Assembly (NCBI RefSeq): GCF_000156715.1
Contig: NZ_DS999311.1
Coordinates: forward strand, 1 to 64,000
Reading direction: 5' to 3'
From: Francisella philomiragia subsp. philomiragia ATCC 25015
Lineage (GTDB): Bacteria; Pseudomonadota; Gammaproteobacteria; Francisellales; Francisellaceae
Length of the DNA: 64,000 nt
Position 1 is the stretch's first letter, and every line of letters starts with the position of its first letter. A program made the position numbers and the translations under genes. The notes beneath the pieces are model-generated. The model worked only from the letters and a program-made list of their open reading frames with translations, was not told the origin of the DNA and did not search any database. Shown here piece by piece: positions 55,661 to 64,000 of this stretch.

Positions 55661-56773
55661 CTAAAAAGTAACTACTGTTCTTATATTGTTATGCATATTT
55701 TCAAAGCCTTTATTAATATCTTCAATCTTAATATTTGAAGTAATAAGACTATCAATATCAATACGACCATCCATATACCAATCAACAATCATTGGCACAT
55801 CTGTTCTGCCACGCATACCACCAAATGCTGAACCCTTCCAAGTACGACCTGTTACAAGCTGGAATGGTCTAGTAGATATCTCTTCACCAGCTCCAGCAAC
55901 GCCTATTATCACACTTTCACCCCAGCCTTTGTGAGCACACTCCAAAGCCTGACGCATAACCTTTGTATTGCCAATACACTCAAAGCTATAATCAGCTCCG
56001 CCTCCTGTTAGACGGATTAAATGCTGCACTAAGTCTTCATCAATTTCATTAGGGTTAACAAAATCTGTCATCCCATATTTTTCTGCTAATGCTTTCTTAT
56101 CATTATTAGTATCAACACCAACAATCTGCCCTGCTCCAACTAGCTTAGCCCCTTGAATAACATTTAGACCAATCCCACCAAGACCAAATACAACAACACT
56201 AGCACCAGCCTCAACATTTGCTGTTTTAACTACAGCGCCAACACCTGTTGTAACTCCACAGCCAATATAGCAAACTTTATCCAAAGGCGCATCTTTACGA
56301 ATCTTAGCTACAGCGATCTCCGGTAAAACAGTATAATTTGAAAAAGTTGAACAACCCATATAATGAAAAATCTCTCTACCATCTTGAGTAGTAAACCTTG
56401 AACTACCATCTGGCATAAGACCTTTTCCTTGAGTTTCTCTAATTGCTTGACACAAGTTTGTTTTAGGATTTAAACAGTACTCACACTCTCTACATTCTGG
56501 AGTATACAAAGCAATAACATGATCACCAGGTTTAACAGATGTTACATTTTTGCCAACTGCTACAACTTCACCAGCTCCTTCATGACCTAATATAGCTGGA
56601 AAAAGTCCCTCCGGATCTCTACCCGAAAGCGTATATGCATCTGTATGGCATATCCCAGTAGCCTTAATTTCAACTAGCACTTCATTATCTCTTGGTAATG
56701 CCACATTTACTATCTCTACAGATAATGGAGCCCCCGCTTTATATGCTACAGCTGCTTTTGATTTTACAGACAT
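55661..56773 (-). CDS. frmA: S-(hydroxymethyl)glutathione dehydrogenase (class III alcohol dehydrogenase)
   Basis: Zinc enzyme that oxidises the formaldehyde-glutathione adduct and can reduce S-nitrosoglutathione, so it may matter during host nitrosative stress. The 370-residue protein has [20 protein letters not shown] near 45, [11 protein letters not shown] near 65, the structural zinc cysteines [15 protein letters not shown] near 96-110, and [21 protein letters not shown] landmarks (GLGGIGLN) near 195. I chose the ATG at 56773, seven bases after GGAGATAA; the longer frame starts with TTG. Confidence 0.94.
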   Translation of the reverse strand: MSVKSKAAVAYKAGAPLSVEIVNVALPRDNEVLVEIKATGICHTDAYTLSGRDPEGLFPAILGHEGAGEVVAVGKNVTSVKPGDHVIALYTPECRECEYCLNPKTNLCQAIRETQGKGLMPDGSSRFTTQDGREIFHYMGCSTFSNYTVLPEIAVAKIRKDAPLDKVCYIGCGVTTGVGAVVKTANVEAGASVVVFGLGGIGLNVIQGAKLVGAGQIVGVDTNNDKKALAEKYGMTDFVNPNEIDEDLVQHLIRLTGGGADYSFECIGNTKVMRQALECAHKGWGESVIIGVAGAGEEISTRPFQLVTGRTWKGSAFGGMRGRTDVPMIVDWYMDGRIDIDSLITSNIKIEDINKGFENMHNNIRTVVTF

Positions 56774-56876
56774 TAAAATTATCTCCAACTATATGAAATT
56801 GTTGATTTTGTACTTAAATAGTATTTTAAATGATGAGGAAAAAAATAAGTAACTTTTCTAGAAGAGTTTTAGAGAA

Positions 56877-57239
56877 TTAATCACGCTTATATATATCTTC
56901 TAAACGTACAATATCATCTTCTCCAAGATAATCACCAACTTGAACTTCGATAATTTGAATATCACTATCTGTGAAATTCTCTAATCTATGCACAGCTTCT
57001 TTAGGGATAAAGATATGCTCGCCAACATTATATTCTTTAACACTTTCATCAACAGTTATAGTCGGTTTACCAGTTACAACCACCCAATGCTCCGCTCTTT
57101 TGAAATGCTTCTGTAAAGAAAGTTGTCCTTTAGGCTTTACAGTGATTATTTTAGTTTGACTCTTTTCTGTAAAATTAATTGTTTGATAAGTTCCCCAAGG
57201 ACGCTCGTAGACTTTACCAACTTGATTCATTTCAGACAT
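56877..57239 (-). CDS. Cupin, mannose-6-phosphate isomerase type II C-terminal domain
   Basis: A 120-residue single-domain cupin. YERPWGTYQTIN near residue 11, QLSLQKHFKRAEHWVVVTG near 40, and YNVGEHIFIPKEAVHRLEN near 68 match the C-terminal isomerase domain of ManC/AlgA proteins (landmarks H..RAEHW and IP....HR). Here it stands alone without the GDP-mannose pyrophosphorylase half. It could interconvert mannose-6-P and fructose-6-P. It diverges from the APC permease gene. Confidence 0.85.
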   Translation of the reverse strand: MSEMNQVGKVYERPWGTYQTINFTEKSQTKIITVKPKGQLSLQKHFKRAEHWVVVTGKPTITVDESVKEYNVGEHIFIPKEAVHRLENFTDSDIQIIEVQVGDYLGEDDIVRLEDIYKRD

Positions 57240-57335
57240 TATTAAATCCTCTATCTAAACTATACATTCTAGCTATAAGAACATTATTTAGTAAAAGCAA
57301 AATAAATTCAAGTTGAATAACTGCATAATTTTTTA

Positions 57336-57363
57336 TTGACAAAGATGAAACTCGGTCTATAAT
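57336..57363 (+). promoter_or_regulatory. Consensus sigma70 promoter before the APC permease leader
   Basis: A perfect TTGACA (57336-57341) and a perfect TATAAT (57358-57363) are separated by 16 bases. Transcription should begin near 57370, leaving a leader of about 190 bases before the permease ATG. The strength of this promoter is comparable with the tRNA promoter at 797-824. Confidence 0.85.
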
Positions 57364-57369
57364 TCGCTT

Positions 57370-57540
57370 ACCTCATACATGAAGTACGTGAGAATACAGA
57401 AATCATATCTAAGTATTTTTGTATGAGTTTATTGCTTTGAATTACGATAGCAACTAACTATCCACTAAAATTCAAAGCGCTAAAAAAAACCAATAAACTA
57501 AAAAAAAAATAATAATCTGTATTTTCAGGTACTTTGTGTA
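57370..57540 (+). ncRNA. Long structured leader RNA (or small RNA) upstream of the APC permease
   Basis: The predicted transcript folds on itself from end to end. A closing stem pairs 57376-57400 with 57516-57540 (25 positions, one G-G mismatch and three G-U pairs). Inside lie an internal bubble (57401-57425 and 57500-57515), a 9-bp stem (57426-57434 with 57491-57499), an A-rich bulge, another 9-bp stem (57435-57443 with 57469-57477) and an apical hairpin GATAG/CTATC (57446-57462) with a seven-base loop. The structure stops ten bases before the GGAGG of the permease. No known riboswitch family is recognised. Confidence 0.55.
57379..57426 (+). CDS. Possible leader peptide ORF (15 codons)
   Basis: An ATG inside the 5' arm of the closing stem opens a frame reading MKYVRIQKSYLSIFV and ending in TGA at the base of the next stem. 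It has no clear Shine-Dalgarno sequence, and no run of a single amino acid. It is listed because ribosome occupancy there would disrupt the closing stem. Confidence 0.2.
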   Translation: MKYVRIQKSYLSIFV

Positions 57541-57561
57541 ACAATTTTTGGAGGTAGTGTT

Positions 57562-58956
57562 ATGGCATTAGCTAAAACTCTAAAACCTCGCCACATTGAG
57601 CTAATAGCTCTTGGCGGTATTATTGGCTCCTGTTTCTTTTTAGGTACAGGGTATGTTCTCTCAGAAGTTGGTCCAGCAGCTATCATAGCATATATATTAG
57701 CTGGTATCATTGTGTACTGCGTTACGCTATGCTTGGCTGAGTTAACGGCAAATTCGCCAAACTCCGGATCGTTTATTCACTATACTGCAAAATACGTCTC
57801 TCCTTCAATAGCGTGCGGTATGGGATGGTCATACTGGCTTAACTGGATAATTTATATTCCTTCGGAATGTATAGCTGGCGGAATAATCATGCATACATTT
57901 TTACCCTCTGTACCAACTTATCTGTGGGCAACTCTGTTTGGGCTATTTATAACAATCATAAACCTTACTAAAGTTAAGCTCTTTGGTGAGATTGAGTTCT
58001 GGTTAGCTCTTATAAAAATCATAGCTCTAGGACTATTTAGCTTAGTTGCTATACTTATATTTTTCAATATTATCAATAATGATACTGGTGGTGTACTAGG
58101 TAGCACTTATATTGTTGGTGAAGAGGGTTTTTTTCCTAAAGGAAAATTAATCCTAATCACAACAATGGTCATATTACTAGTAAATTTCCAAGGCTCAGAA
58201 ATCATTGGATTAGCTGCAAGTGAATCTAACGATGCAGGAAAGCAAATGCCTAAAATTGCCAAACATGTAGCAGTAAGAATTGTAGGACTATATGTAATCC
58301 CAGTATTCTTATTAGCAACAATTTTTCCTTGGCAACAAATGAATTTAAGCGACTCTGTATTTGCTACAGCACTACAACACTATCACCTTGATAAATTTGC
58401 TGGAGCATTTGCATTTGTAGTACTTGTAGCTGCATTTTCATGTGCAAACAGTGGCTTCTATGCAGCTGTTCGTTCTCTATATGGATTATCTAAAATGCGA
58501 ATGGCTCCTAGTATTTTTAGAAAGTTAAATAGCTCTTCAATACCGCATTATGCTGTGTATGTCAGTATAGCTGGAGTATGGATATTTTTGATACTTTCAT
58601 TTAAGTTAACTGCTTCAGCTGCGTTTACAAACCTACTTGCTATGTCAGGCTTCACAGCTACAATCTGCTGGATCTGTATATGTTGGTCACAATATAACTT
58701 TAGAAAGCAAATGGTACAAAAAAATGCTGTTGAAAAAATGGTATTCAAAACGCCATTATTTCCATACATACCTCTTTTTGGAATTTGGATACAAGTGTTA
58801 TGTTTATTACTAACACTATTTAACGAAGATATAAGAGGAGCTTTTTATTTTGGTGCTCCAGCGATGATTATCCCCTGTTGTGTATATTTTTTTATCTCAA
58901 AAAGAAAAAGTACAAAAATAATCAAAGAGCCTATTTTTTTGAAAAAGGTATTTTAA
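57562..58956 (+). CDS. APC-family amino acid permease
   Basis: A 464-residue inner-membrane transporter with twelve hydrophobic segments. The N-terminal LKPRHIELIALGGIIGSCFFLGTGYVL, with landmarks HIELIALGG.IG and FLGTG, is the hallmark of the amino acid/polyamine/organocation family, as is the SGSFIHYTAKY block near residue 73 and FQGSEIIGLAASES near 210. GABA, aromatic or lysine-type permeases share this pattern; the substrate is not decided. A strong GGAGG precedes the ATG. Its 3' end overlaps the convergent hydroxylase gene by 26 bp. Confidence 0.9.
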   Translation: MALAKTLKPRHIELIALGGIIGSCFFLGTGYVLSEVGPAAIIAYILAGIIVYCVTLCLAELTANSPNSGSFIHYTAKYVSPSIACGMGWSYWLNWIIYIPSECIAGGIIMHTFLPSVPTYLWATLFGLFITIINLTKVKLFGEIEFWLALIKIIALGLFSLVAILIFFNIINNDTGGVLGSTYIVGEEGFFPKGKLILITTMVILLVNFQGSEIIGLAASESNDAGKQMPKIAKHVAVRIVGLYVIPVFLLATIFPWQQMNLSDSVFATALQHYHLDKFAGAFAFVVLVAAFSCANSGFYAAVRSLYGLSKMRMAPSIFRKLNSSSIPHYAVYVSIAGVWIFLILSFKLTASAAFTNLLAMSGFTATICWICICWSQYNFRKQMVQKNAVEKMVFKTPLFPYIPLFGIWIQVLCLLLTLFNEDIRGAFYFGAPAMIIPCCVYFFISKRKSTKIIKEPIFLKKVF

Positions 58957-59722
58957 GCATACTTAAAAGAGGTTGAGTAACTTTAGAATCTCTATATTTA
59001 CTTAGTCCAATATCCATTTGAATATGTCCTTTCTTAGGCTGAACAATATAAGTGCCCATTATCTTATCCCACCAAATTAGATTAAAACCGAAATTAGAGT
59101 TTGTTTCAGCAAGTATTGTAGAGTGATGTACCCTATGCGTATCTGGTGTCACCATAAACAATCTCAAAAATTTATCAAACGATTTTGGTAAGCGAATATT
59201 GCCATGATTAAACAACGAAGTACCGTTTAAAACAATTTCAAAAATGATAACTGCTAATACAGGTGCTCCAATAAGAAATATTGCCATAAATTTTATTAAC
59301 ATTGACAAAACTATCTCTACAGGATGAAAACGTAGTCCTGTGGTAACATCATAATCCAAATCAATATGATGAACCTTATGAAATCTCCATAACAATGGTA
59401 AATAGTGAAATAATACATGCTGAAGATATATTGTAAAATCTAGAGCTAAAAAAGCTACTACAATCTTAAACCAGGCAGGTATATCAAAAAGATTCAATAA
59501 TCCTAAATTATATTGCTGACAAAATATAGCCACTCCAACAGCAGCTGTAGGAAATAAGATTCTTAATATCAAAGTATCTAAAAACACTAGCAATAGGTTA
59601 TTAAACCAACGAGAGACTTTAGAAATCTTTAATTTGCGCATAGGAGCGACAATCTCCCAAATAGAAATCCCAAGAAGAATAAATAGAAAAAAACCTAACC
59701 TAGCTATAACCTCATAACTCAT
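58931..59722 (-). CDS. Sterol desaturase / fatty acid hydroxylase family protein
   Basis: A 263-residue inner-membrane di-iron oxygenase with four to five hydrophobic segments and the histidine clusters of the family: QHVLFHYLPLLWRFHKVHH near residues 105-123 and DTHRVHHST near 195. Bacterial relatives hydroxylate or desaturate lipids; Francisella has 3-hydroxy and long-chain lipid A acyl groups, but a link is not shown. It begins 3 bp after sodC on the same strand. Confidence 0.88.
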   Translation of the reverse strand: MSYEVIARLGFFLFILLGISIWEIVAPMRKLKISKVSRWFNNLLLVFLDTLILRILFPTAAVGVAIFCQQYNLGLLNLFDIPAWFKIVVAFLALDFTIYLQHVLFHYLPLLWRFHKVHHIDLDYDVTTGLRFHPVEIVLSMLIKFMAIFLIGAPVLAVIIFEIVLNGTSLFNHGNIRLPKSFDKFLRLFMVTPDTHRVHHSTILAETNSNFGFNLIWWDKIMGTYIVQPKKGHIQMDIGLSKYRDSKVTQPLLSMLKIPFSKK

Positions 59723-59725
59723 AAT

Positions 59726-60283
59726 CTAATCCGTAATAACCCCACACCACATTCTAGTGCCTCCACCTCCTAGAGGTTTTGGAGTATCTGAGTAATTATC
59801 GCCTCCTTCATGAATCATCAAACTATGTCCCTCAAGCTCTTCTAAAGAATCAAGTCTTGGTGCTACTACAGGTTCAGTCGCTGTACCATCAGCATTTACA
59901 ACCAGCTCTGGTAAATCCCCTTTATGTCCATTGTCATTATAAGGACCAAGATGTTTACCAGTATTATCAGGATCCCAATGCCCACCTGCAGCCATACCAC
60001 CATCATCACAACTAGGATTAATATGGATATGCATACCGTGTACACTTGACGCTGGTAAATTATATAAATAAGGAGTAATAAGCATACCCTCTTGCTTACC
60101 GTCATGAATATAAGGAGATATTGTAACAGTGCCCACTTCTTTTTGAGTTTTAACATCTTTCATATGGACAATTAATTCAAAATCATGATTAAGGTCATAC
60201 TCTTTCTTCTCAGGCATAAGTGAACAATTCGCCAACAAAAACGTAATCATCCCAACACCTAATAATTTATAAACATTATTCAT
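59726..60283 (-). CDS. sodC: Cu/Zn superoxide dismutase (exported, probably a lipoprotein)
   Basis: Dismutes superoxide outside the cytoplasm, which helps survival in phagocytes. The 185-residue protein keeps the metal ligands: [15 protein letters not shown] near residue 80, [14 protein letters not shown] near 105, [11 protein letters not shown], and [11 protein letters not shown] near 155, with cysteines for the structural disulfide. The signal peptide ends FLLANC, an acceptable but atypical lipobox because asparagine precedes cysteine 20. It diverges from msrB, another export-side oxidative defence gene. Confidence 0.94.
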   Translation of the reverse strand: MNNVYKLLGVGMITFLLANCSLMPEKKEYDLNHDFELIVHMKDVKTQKEVGTVTISPYIHDGKQEGMLITPYLYNLPASSVHGMHIHINPSCDDGGMAAGGHWDPDNTGKHLGPYNDNGHKGDLPELVVNADGTATEPVVAPRLDSLEELEGHSLMIHEGGDNYSDTPKPLGGGGTRMWCGVITD

Positions 60284-60426
60284 ATATACACCTCTAAAAA
60301 TTGTAGCTTATACATTTACAATCATACAAATATTTATTTTTTTAATCCATAGTTTAAATTGCAATTAATGTTATCAACTATAAAAAAATATATAATCTAA
60401 AGTATGTTGCTAAGAGGAGAATTTTT

Positions 60427-60927
60427 ATGAATAAAATACTATCGATCATTTTTATGATTATTCCATTAATTAGCTTTGCAGATACACCTAGTTGGCAAAA
60501 TTTTGATAAACAAAAAGCCTTAGCTAATCTAAGTAAACAACAATACTATGTAACTCAACAAGGTGATACTGAAAGAGCTTTTAATAACGAATATTGGAAT
60601 AACCATAAACAAGGTATTTATGTTGATGTGGTATCTGGTGAACCTTTGTTTAGCTCTACAGATAAGTATGATTCTGGAACTGGGTGGCCAAGCTTCACAA
60701 AACCTATAGATAATTCATTTATCAAAACCAAAAATGATAATAGCTGGTTTATGAGTAGAACGGAGGTTCTGTCTAAATATGCAAACTCTCATCTAGGTCA
60801 TGTCTTTGATGATGGTCCGCAACCTACCGGCAAAAGATATTGCATGAATTCCGCAGCTTTGCGATTTATACCTAAAGAAGATATGCAAAAAGAAGGTTAT
60901 GGTAAATATTTATACCTATTCAAATAA
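60427..60927 (+). CDS. msrB: Exported peptide-methionine (R)-S-oxide reductase
   Basis: Repairs R-methionine sulfoxide in proteins. The 166-residue protein has a Sec signal peptide (about residues 1-18, ending ISFA), which places this MsrB in the periplasm. The MsrB core is evident: [12 protein letters not shown] near residue 79, [15 protein letters not shown] near 120 and the catalytic cysteine in [11 protein letters not shown] near 140. The zinc-binding CxxC pairs of many MsrB proteins are absent. A strong GAGGAG precedes the ATG. Confidence 0.93.
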   Translation: MNKILSIIFMIIPLISFADTPSWQNFDKQKALANLSKQQYYVTQQGDTERAFNNEYWNNHKQGIYVDVVSGEPLFSSTDKYDSGTGWPSFTKPIDNSFIKTKNDNSWFMSRTEVLSKYANSHLGHVFDDGPQPTGKRYCMNSAALRFIPKEDMQKEGYGKYLYLFK

Positions 60928-61006
60928 ACCTTTGATGTAATTATTTGTTAAAACTTTAATAAGTGCTATCATTTGAGTACATTATGTTTAAATAAGGATA
61001 GAGGTA

Positions 61007-61612
61007 ATGGACAGTATATTTTTTGGCCAAATTATTTTTAATATCTCTATCATATTATACTGTGTCCAGTTTATTCCACAAATAATACACAATTATAAAA
61101 ATAAAAGTTCTCTATCTAATATTAGTGTACTAACCCAACTTGGAATTTTCATAACCGTATTATGTGACATAATACAAACCATTAGTTTTGGATATGAATG
61201 GCAGTATGCAACAGTTGCCATAATATATTTAATAGGAGTATCCATACAACAGCTACAAATTTCTATTTTTCACAAGAAATTACCTGAAATAGTTAACTTC
61301 AGCTTTATTATTCTGTTTATGCTTGCATTGCTTGCGATGGGTTCTGATAATGAAAAAATATATAGTTTAATAGAATACATCGGCTTTATTATAAATACAT
61401 TGTATTGGTTACCACAAATTTACAAAAACCATAAACAAAAAAGAGCTGACGGTTTTTGCTTATGTTTTATATTGATAGCATTAATAGGAACTAGCCTTTA
61501 TATCGCAAGTAGTTTTATACTCTCATGGGGACCAACATTTACACCAAATGCATTAATAATTCTTCCTGCATTGATAATACTTTTAGTACAGAAGTTTTAT
61601 TATAAAAAATAA
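61007..61612 (+). CDS. PQ-loop repeat membrane protein
   Basis: A 201-residue protein with about seven hydrophobic helices and two PQ-loop motifs, FIPQIIHNYKNKS near residue 23 and WLPQIYKNHKQKR near 134, the pattern of the SWEET/cystinosin/PQ-loop superfamily. Such proteins move small solutes; substrate unknown. A near-copy follows 104 bp downstream. Confidence 0.8.
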   Translation: MDSIFFGQIIFNISIILYCVQFIPQIIHNYKNKSSLSNISVLTQLGIFITVLCDIIQTISFGYEWQYATVAIIYLIGVSIQQLQISIFHKKLPEIVNFSFIILFMLALLAMGSDNEKIYSLIEYIGFIINTLYWLPQIYKNHKQKRADGFCLCFILIALIGTSLYIASSFILSWGPTFTPNALIILPALIILLVQKFYYKK

Positions 61613-61716
61613 CTTTTATGTTACAATGATTATCTATAATAGCTAGATTTTAGTTAACTACGACCATATAATTTATTAGTATACAATAAATATTGAGTTT
61701 AATAGATTTATTACAC

Positions 61717-62343
61717 ATGGAACTATCAACCAACACTCAAGAACTTAGTGAACTAATCCTAAATATATCGCTCGTAATCTTTTTGATACAATTTGTTCCT
61801 CAGGTTGTGCACAACTCAAAAAATAAAGAAGCTCTAAATAATATAAGTATGTTTACTCAATTTAGTCTACTTATTTTTACACTTTGTTGTATTGTACAAA
61901 TAGTTAGTCTAAACCTTGATTGGAGATTTCTAATTATCGCGATGGGTTGTCTAATTGGAATCACAATACAACAATTACAAATATCTTTTAATAACAAAAG
62001 AATGCCTGAAGTAATCAATTTGGTTTTTGTAATGCTAATTACAATTGCAATATTAGCTATTCGCTATAAACCTAATATTATGTATACAATCACAACTATT
62101 CTTGCAGTATTGATATGCTTTATATACTGGTTACCTCAGACATACAAAAACCACAAGCAAAAACTTTTTACGGGATATTGCTCACCATTTATTATCTTAG
62201 CTTGGTTAGGACTTTTGTGCCTCGTAATTAATAGCTTCTTGCTTTGCGCGCCACCAAGTATAAGAATAGGACTGATTGCAGTAACTGTAACAATACCTTT
62301 ATTAATTGTTCAAAAACTGTTCTATAAAAACTCAAAAACCTAA
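61717..62343 (+). CDS. PQ-loop repeat membrane protein (tandem paralog)
   Basis: A 208-residue protein aligned end to end with the preceding gene: FVPQVVHNSKNKE near residue 25 and WLPQTYKNHKQKL near 136, with the same helix spacing. It is an older tandem duplicate, since most hydrophobic positions differ. I chose ATG 61717 by comparison with its neighbour; the frame extends to a TTG at 61693. No ribosome-binding site is obvious at either start. Confidence 0.78.
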   Translation: MELSTNTQELSELILNISLVIFLIQFVPQVVHNSKNKEALNNISMFTQFSLLIFTLCCIVQIVSLNLDWRFLIIAMGCLIGITIQQLQISFNNKRMPEVINLVFVMLITIAILAIRYKPNIMYTITTILAVLICFIYWLPQTYKNHKQKLFTGYCSPFIILAWLGLLCLVINSFLLCAPPSIRIGLIAVTVTIPLLIVQKLFYKNSKT

Positions 62344-62528
62344 CCGAAACATCTTTAAACTAAAAAATCTAAAAATCCTAATATATAAAAAGCTAATAAG
62401 TTTAATCTTACATACTAGGGCAATATTAGAAACAAAGAAGCTTTTTGTCTAAAATGAATATTAGATTAGACAAATTTAGTTATCATTTATGCTATTATAA
62501 AAAAATACACTATTTATTATTGTTGACT

Positions 62529-63587
62529 ATGTCAGGAAATACTTTTGGTAAAATTTTTACAGTAACAACATGTGGCGAGAGCCATGGTGATTCACTTGCA
62601 GCGATTATCGATGGTTGCCCAAGTAATATCCCTCTTTGTGAGGCAGATATACAACTTGAGCTAGATAGACGTAAACCAGGTCAATCAAAATTTACAACTC
62701 AACGCAAAGAGCCTGATGAGGTTAAAATCATCTCGGGTGTTTTTGAAGGTAAAACTACAGGAACTCCAATAGGCCTAATAATAAAAAATCAAGATCAAAA
62801 ATCAAAAGATTATGGTGAAATAAAAGATAAATTTCGCCCAGGTCATGCTGATTATACATATTTCAAAAAATATGGAATTCGTGATTATCGTGGTGGTGGA
62901 AGATCTTCTGCTAGAGAGACAGCAATGCGTGTTGCTGCTGGTGCAATAGCAAAAAAAATACTTAAACATCACGGCATCGAAATTTTTGGCTTCTGTTCCC
63001 AAATTGGTGATCTCAAGATCGATTTTATAGAAAAAGATTTTATTAATCAAAATCCCTTTTTCATAGCTGATAGAGATGCTATTACAAGCTGTGAAAGCTT
63101 AATTCATAACATTCGTAAACAGGGAGATTCAATTGGTGCAGAAGTCTCTGTCATCGCTACTGGCTTAGAAGCAGGTCTTGGTAGACCAGTTTTTGATAGG
63201 CTTGATGCTACTATTGCTTACGCTATGATGAGTATTAATGCTGTAAAAGCAGTCAGCATTGGCGATGGCTTCGACTGTGTTGCTCAAAAAGGCAGCGAAC
63301 ATCGCGATGAAATAACTCAAAAACAAGGTTTCTTAACAAACCATGCTGGGGGAATATTAGGTGGTATATCAACAGGGCAAGATATTATTACTAAACTTGC
63401 TTTTAAACCAACATCAAGTATCTTACAACCTGGTAAAAGTATAGATATAAATGGCGATGATACTACAGTTATCACAAAAGGCAGGCATGATCCTTGTGTT
63501 GGTATTAGAGGTGTTCCTATAGCTGAAGCAATGCTAGCATTAGTTTTGGTTGATGAATTGCTGATCACGAATGCTTACGGAAAGTAA
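62529..63587 (+). CDS. aroC: Chorismate synthase
   Basis: Converts EPSP to chorismate, the branch point to aromatic amino acids, folate and ubiquinone, using reduced FMN. The 352-residue protein starts [20 protein letters not shown] and has [14 protein letters not shown] near residue 46, [15 protein letters not shown] near 100 and [20 protein letters not shown] near 122 (landmarks [15 protein letters not shown]). I chose ATG 62529. The frame opens 28 codons earlier through TTG and an ATG at 62454, but those residues are unlike the family. Confidence 0.95.
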   Translation: MSGNTFGKIFTVTTCGESHGDSLAAIIDGCPSNIPLCEADIQLELDRRKPGQSKFTTQRKEPDEVKIISGVFEGKTTGTPIGLIIKNQDQKSKDYGEIKDKFRPGHADYTYFKKYGIRDYRGGGRSSARETAMRVAAGAIAKKILKHHGIEIFGFCSQIGDLKIDFIEKDFINQNPFFIADRDAITSCESLIHNIRKQGDSIGAEVSVIATGLEAGLGRPVFDRLDATIAYAMMSINAVKAVSIGDGFDCVAQKGSEHRDEITQKQGFLTNHAGGILGGISTGQDIITKLAFKPTSSILQPGKSIDINGDDTTVITKGRHDPCVGIRGVPIAEAMLALVLVDELLITNAYGK

Positions 63588-63589
63588 AC

Positions 63590-64000
63590 ATGACTCAAGC
63601 TGAATTTTGGAATCTGTTAATGGATTGGGGATATTTAGCAGTTATATTAGCGGTCCTAATAGAAGGCGAAATATTTCTGATTATGGTTGGTATAGCAACA
63701 GCGGCGGCATTGTTTAATTATCCACTAGTTATTCTAGCAGCGACATTTGGAGCTATACTCCATGACAACACAATATTTACTATCTCTAAACTTATGGGTG
63801 AAAGGATTCTTACAAAAAAAGCTTCTTGGCACTACAAAGCTCAAAAATCTCTAGCTATTTTAGATAAACATGAAACATTAGCAATACTAAGTATAAGATT
63901 TCTATATGGCTTAAGAACAGTTACTATCTTAATCGTAGGTATTAGTAAAGTAAAAAGGGCTAAATTTATGACTTTAGATGCTATAAGCAGTTTTATTTGG
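63590..64000 (+). CDS. DedA family membrane protein, 3' end outside the window
   Basis: The visible 137 codons are open to the window edge and encode a DedA/SNARE-associated-type protein. It has the start MTQAEFWNLLMDWGYLAVIL, an acidic EGE near residue 26 (GEIFLIMVGIA), a helix pair, and a second conserved region ending ISIRFLYGLRT near 108. DedA proteins are undecaprenyl-phosphate or lipid flippases. It starts 2 bp after the aroC stop, so it shares that transcript. Confidence 0.85.
   Translation, partial: MTQAEFWNLLMDWGYLAVILAVLIEGEIFLIMVGIATAAALFNYPLVILAATFGAILHDNTIFTISKLMGERILTKKASWHYKAQKSLAILDKHETLAILSIRFLYGLRTVTILIVGISKVKRAKFMTLDAISSFIW

Noticed and set aside
57446-57462. Five-base-pair stem with seven-base loop resembling a tRNA anticodon arm
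   Set aside because: There is no T arm, D arm or acceptor stem, and the base before the would-be anticodon is A instead of the invariant U.
1-64000. CRISPR array or complete insertion sequence
   Set aside because: No series of identical spaced repeats and no transposase gene was seen; the dispersed palindromes are isolated copies.

Overview
The window is a single stretch of AT-rich gammaproteobacterial chromosome that reads as the genus Francisella. The main evidence is the pair of adjacent FupA/FupB-type (DUF3573) outer-membrane proteins, a Tul4 (LpnA)-like lipoprotein cluster, a PurC-PurD fusion, and a run of type IV pilin genes, in an order I recall from the F. tularensis Schu S4 FTT0888-FTT0920 region, read here in reverse. 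The Tul4-like protein differs clearly from the F. tularensis version as I remember it, so a relative outside F. tularensis is more likely. This is a judgement from memory, not a database result.

Layout. 1-548 holds no gene I can support. 551-824 is a small minus-strand tRNA-Val/tRNA-Ser transcript with its own promoter and terminator. 953-10832 carries metG, an MFS transporter, a YigZ-like and a YciO-like protein, yciB, glk, and the ubiquinone cluster ubiE-ubiJ-ubiB followed by a HIT protein. 10836-22361 holds a tiny secreted peptide, comF, a BioC-like methyltransferase, an envelope protein, murB-murA-der, fupB/fupA and a malic enzyme. 22512-34474 has ribF, a DUF1275 protein, ileS-lspA, rlmE, an SGNH hydrolase, a glutamine amidotransferase, parB-parA and topA. 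34685-38338 is a minus-strand surface cluster: a pilin-glycosylation/O-antigen-ligase-like membrane protein and four lipoproteins. 38413-47920 contains prlC, yraN and the purine genes folD-purM-purCD-purN-purE-purK. 48051-52143 has a PAP2 phosphatase and three type IV pilin genes. 52227-64000 contains recN with a small coupled ORF, a PLP aminotransferase, a glutathione-dependent formaldehyde dehydrogenase, a cupin, an APC permease with a long structured leader, a fatty acid hydroxylase, sodC, msrB, two tandem PQ-loop proteins, aroC and the start of a DedA gene.

Most of the window is housekeeping. The accessory flavour is in the envelope genes and in the intergenic DNA, which carries a family of short bimodular palindromic (REP/MITE-like) repeats. 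Two copies 38 kb apart share an extra 30-bp flank.

The strongest candidate for something undescribed is the 57370-57540 leader of the APC permease. It has a consensus promoter and a 25-bp closing stem enclosing an internal bubble and nested hairpins, and it ends just before the Shine-Dalgarno sequence. Other points of interest are a pilin with a 240-residue C-terminal extension, a 52-codon hydrophobic ORF coupled to recN through a GTGA overlap, and a 43-residue signal-peptide ORF next to a repeat element.
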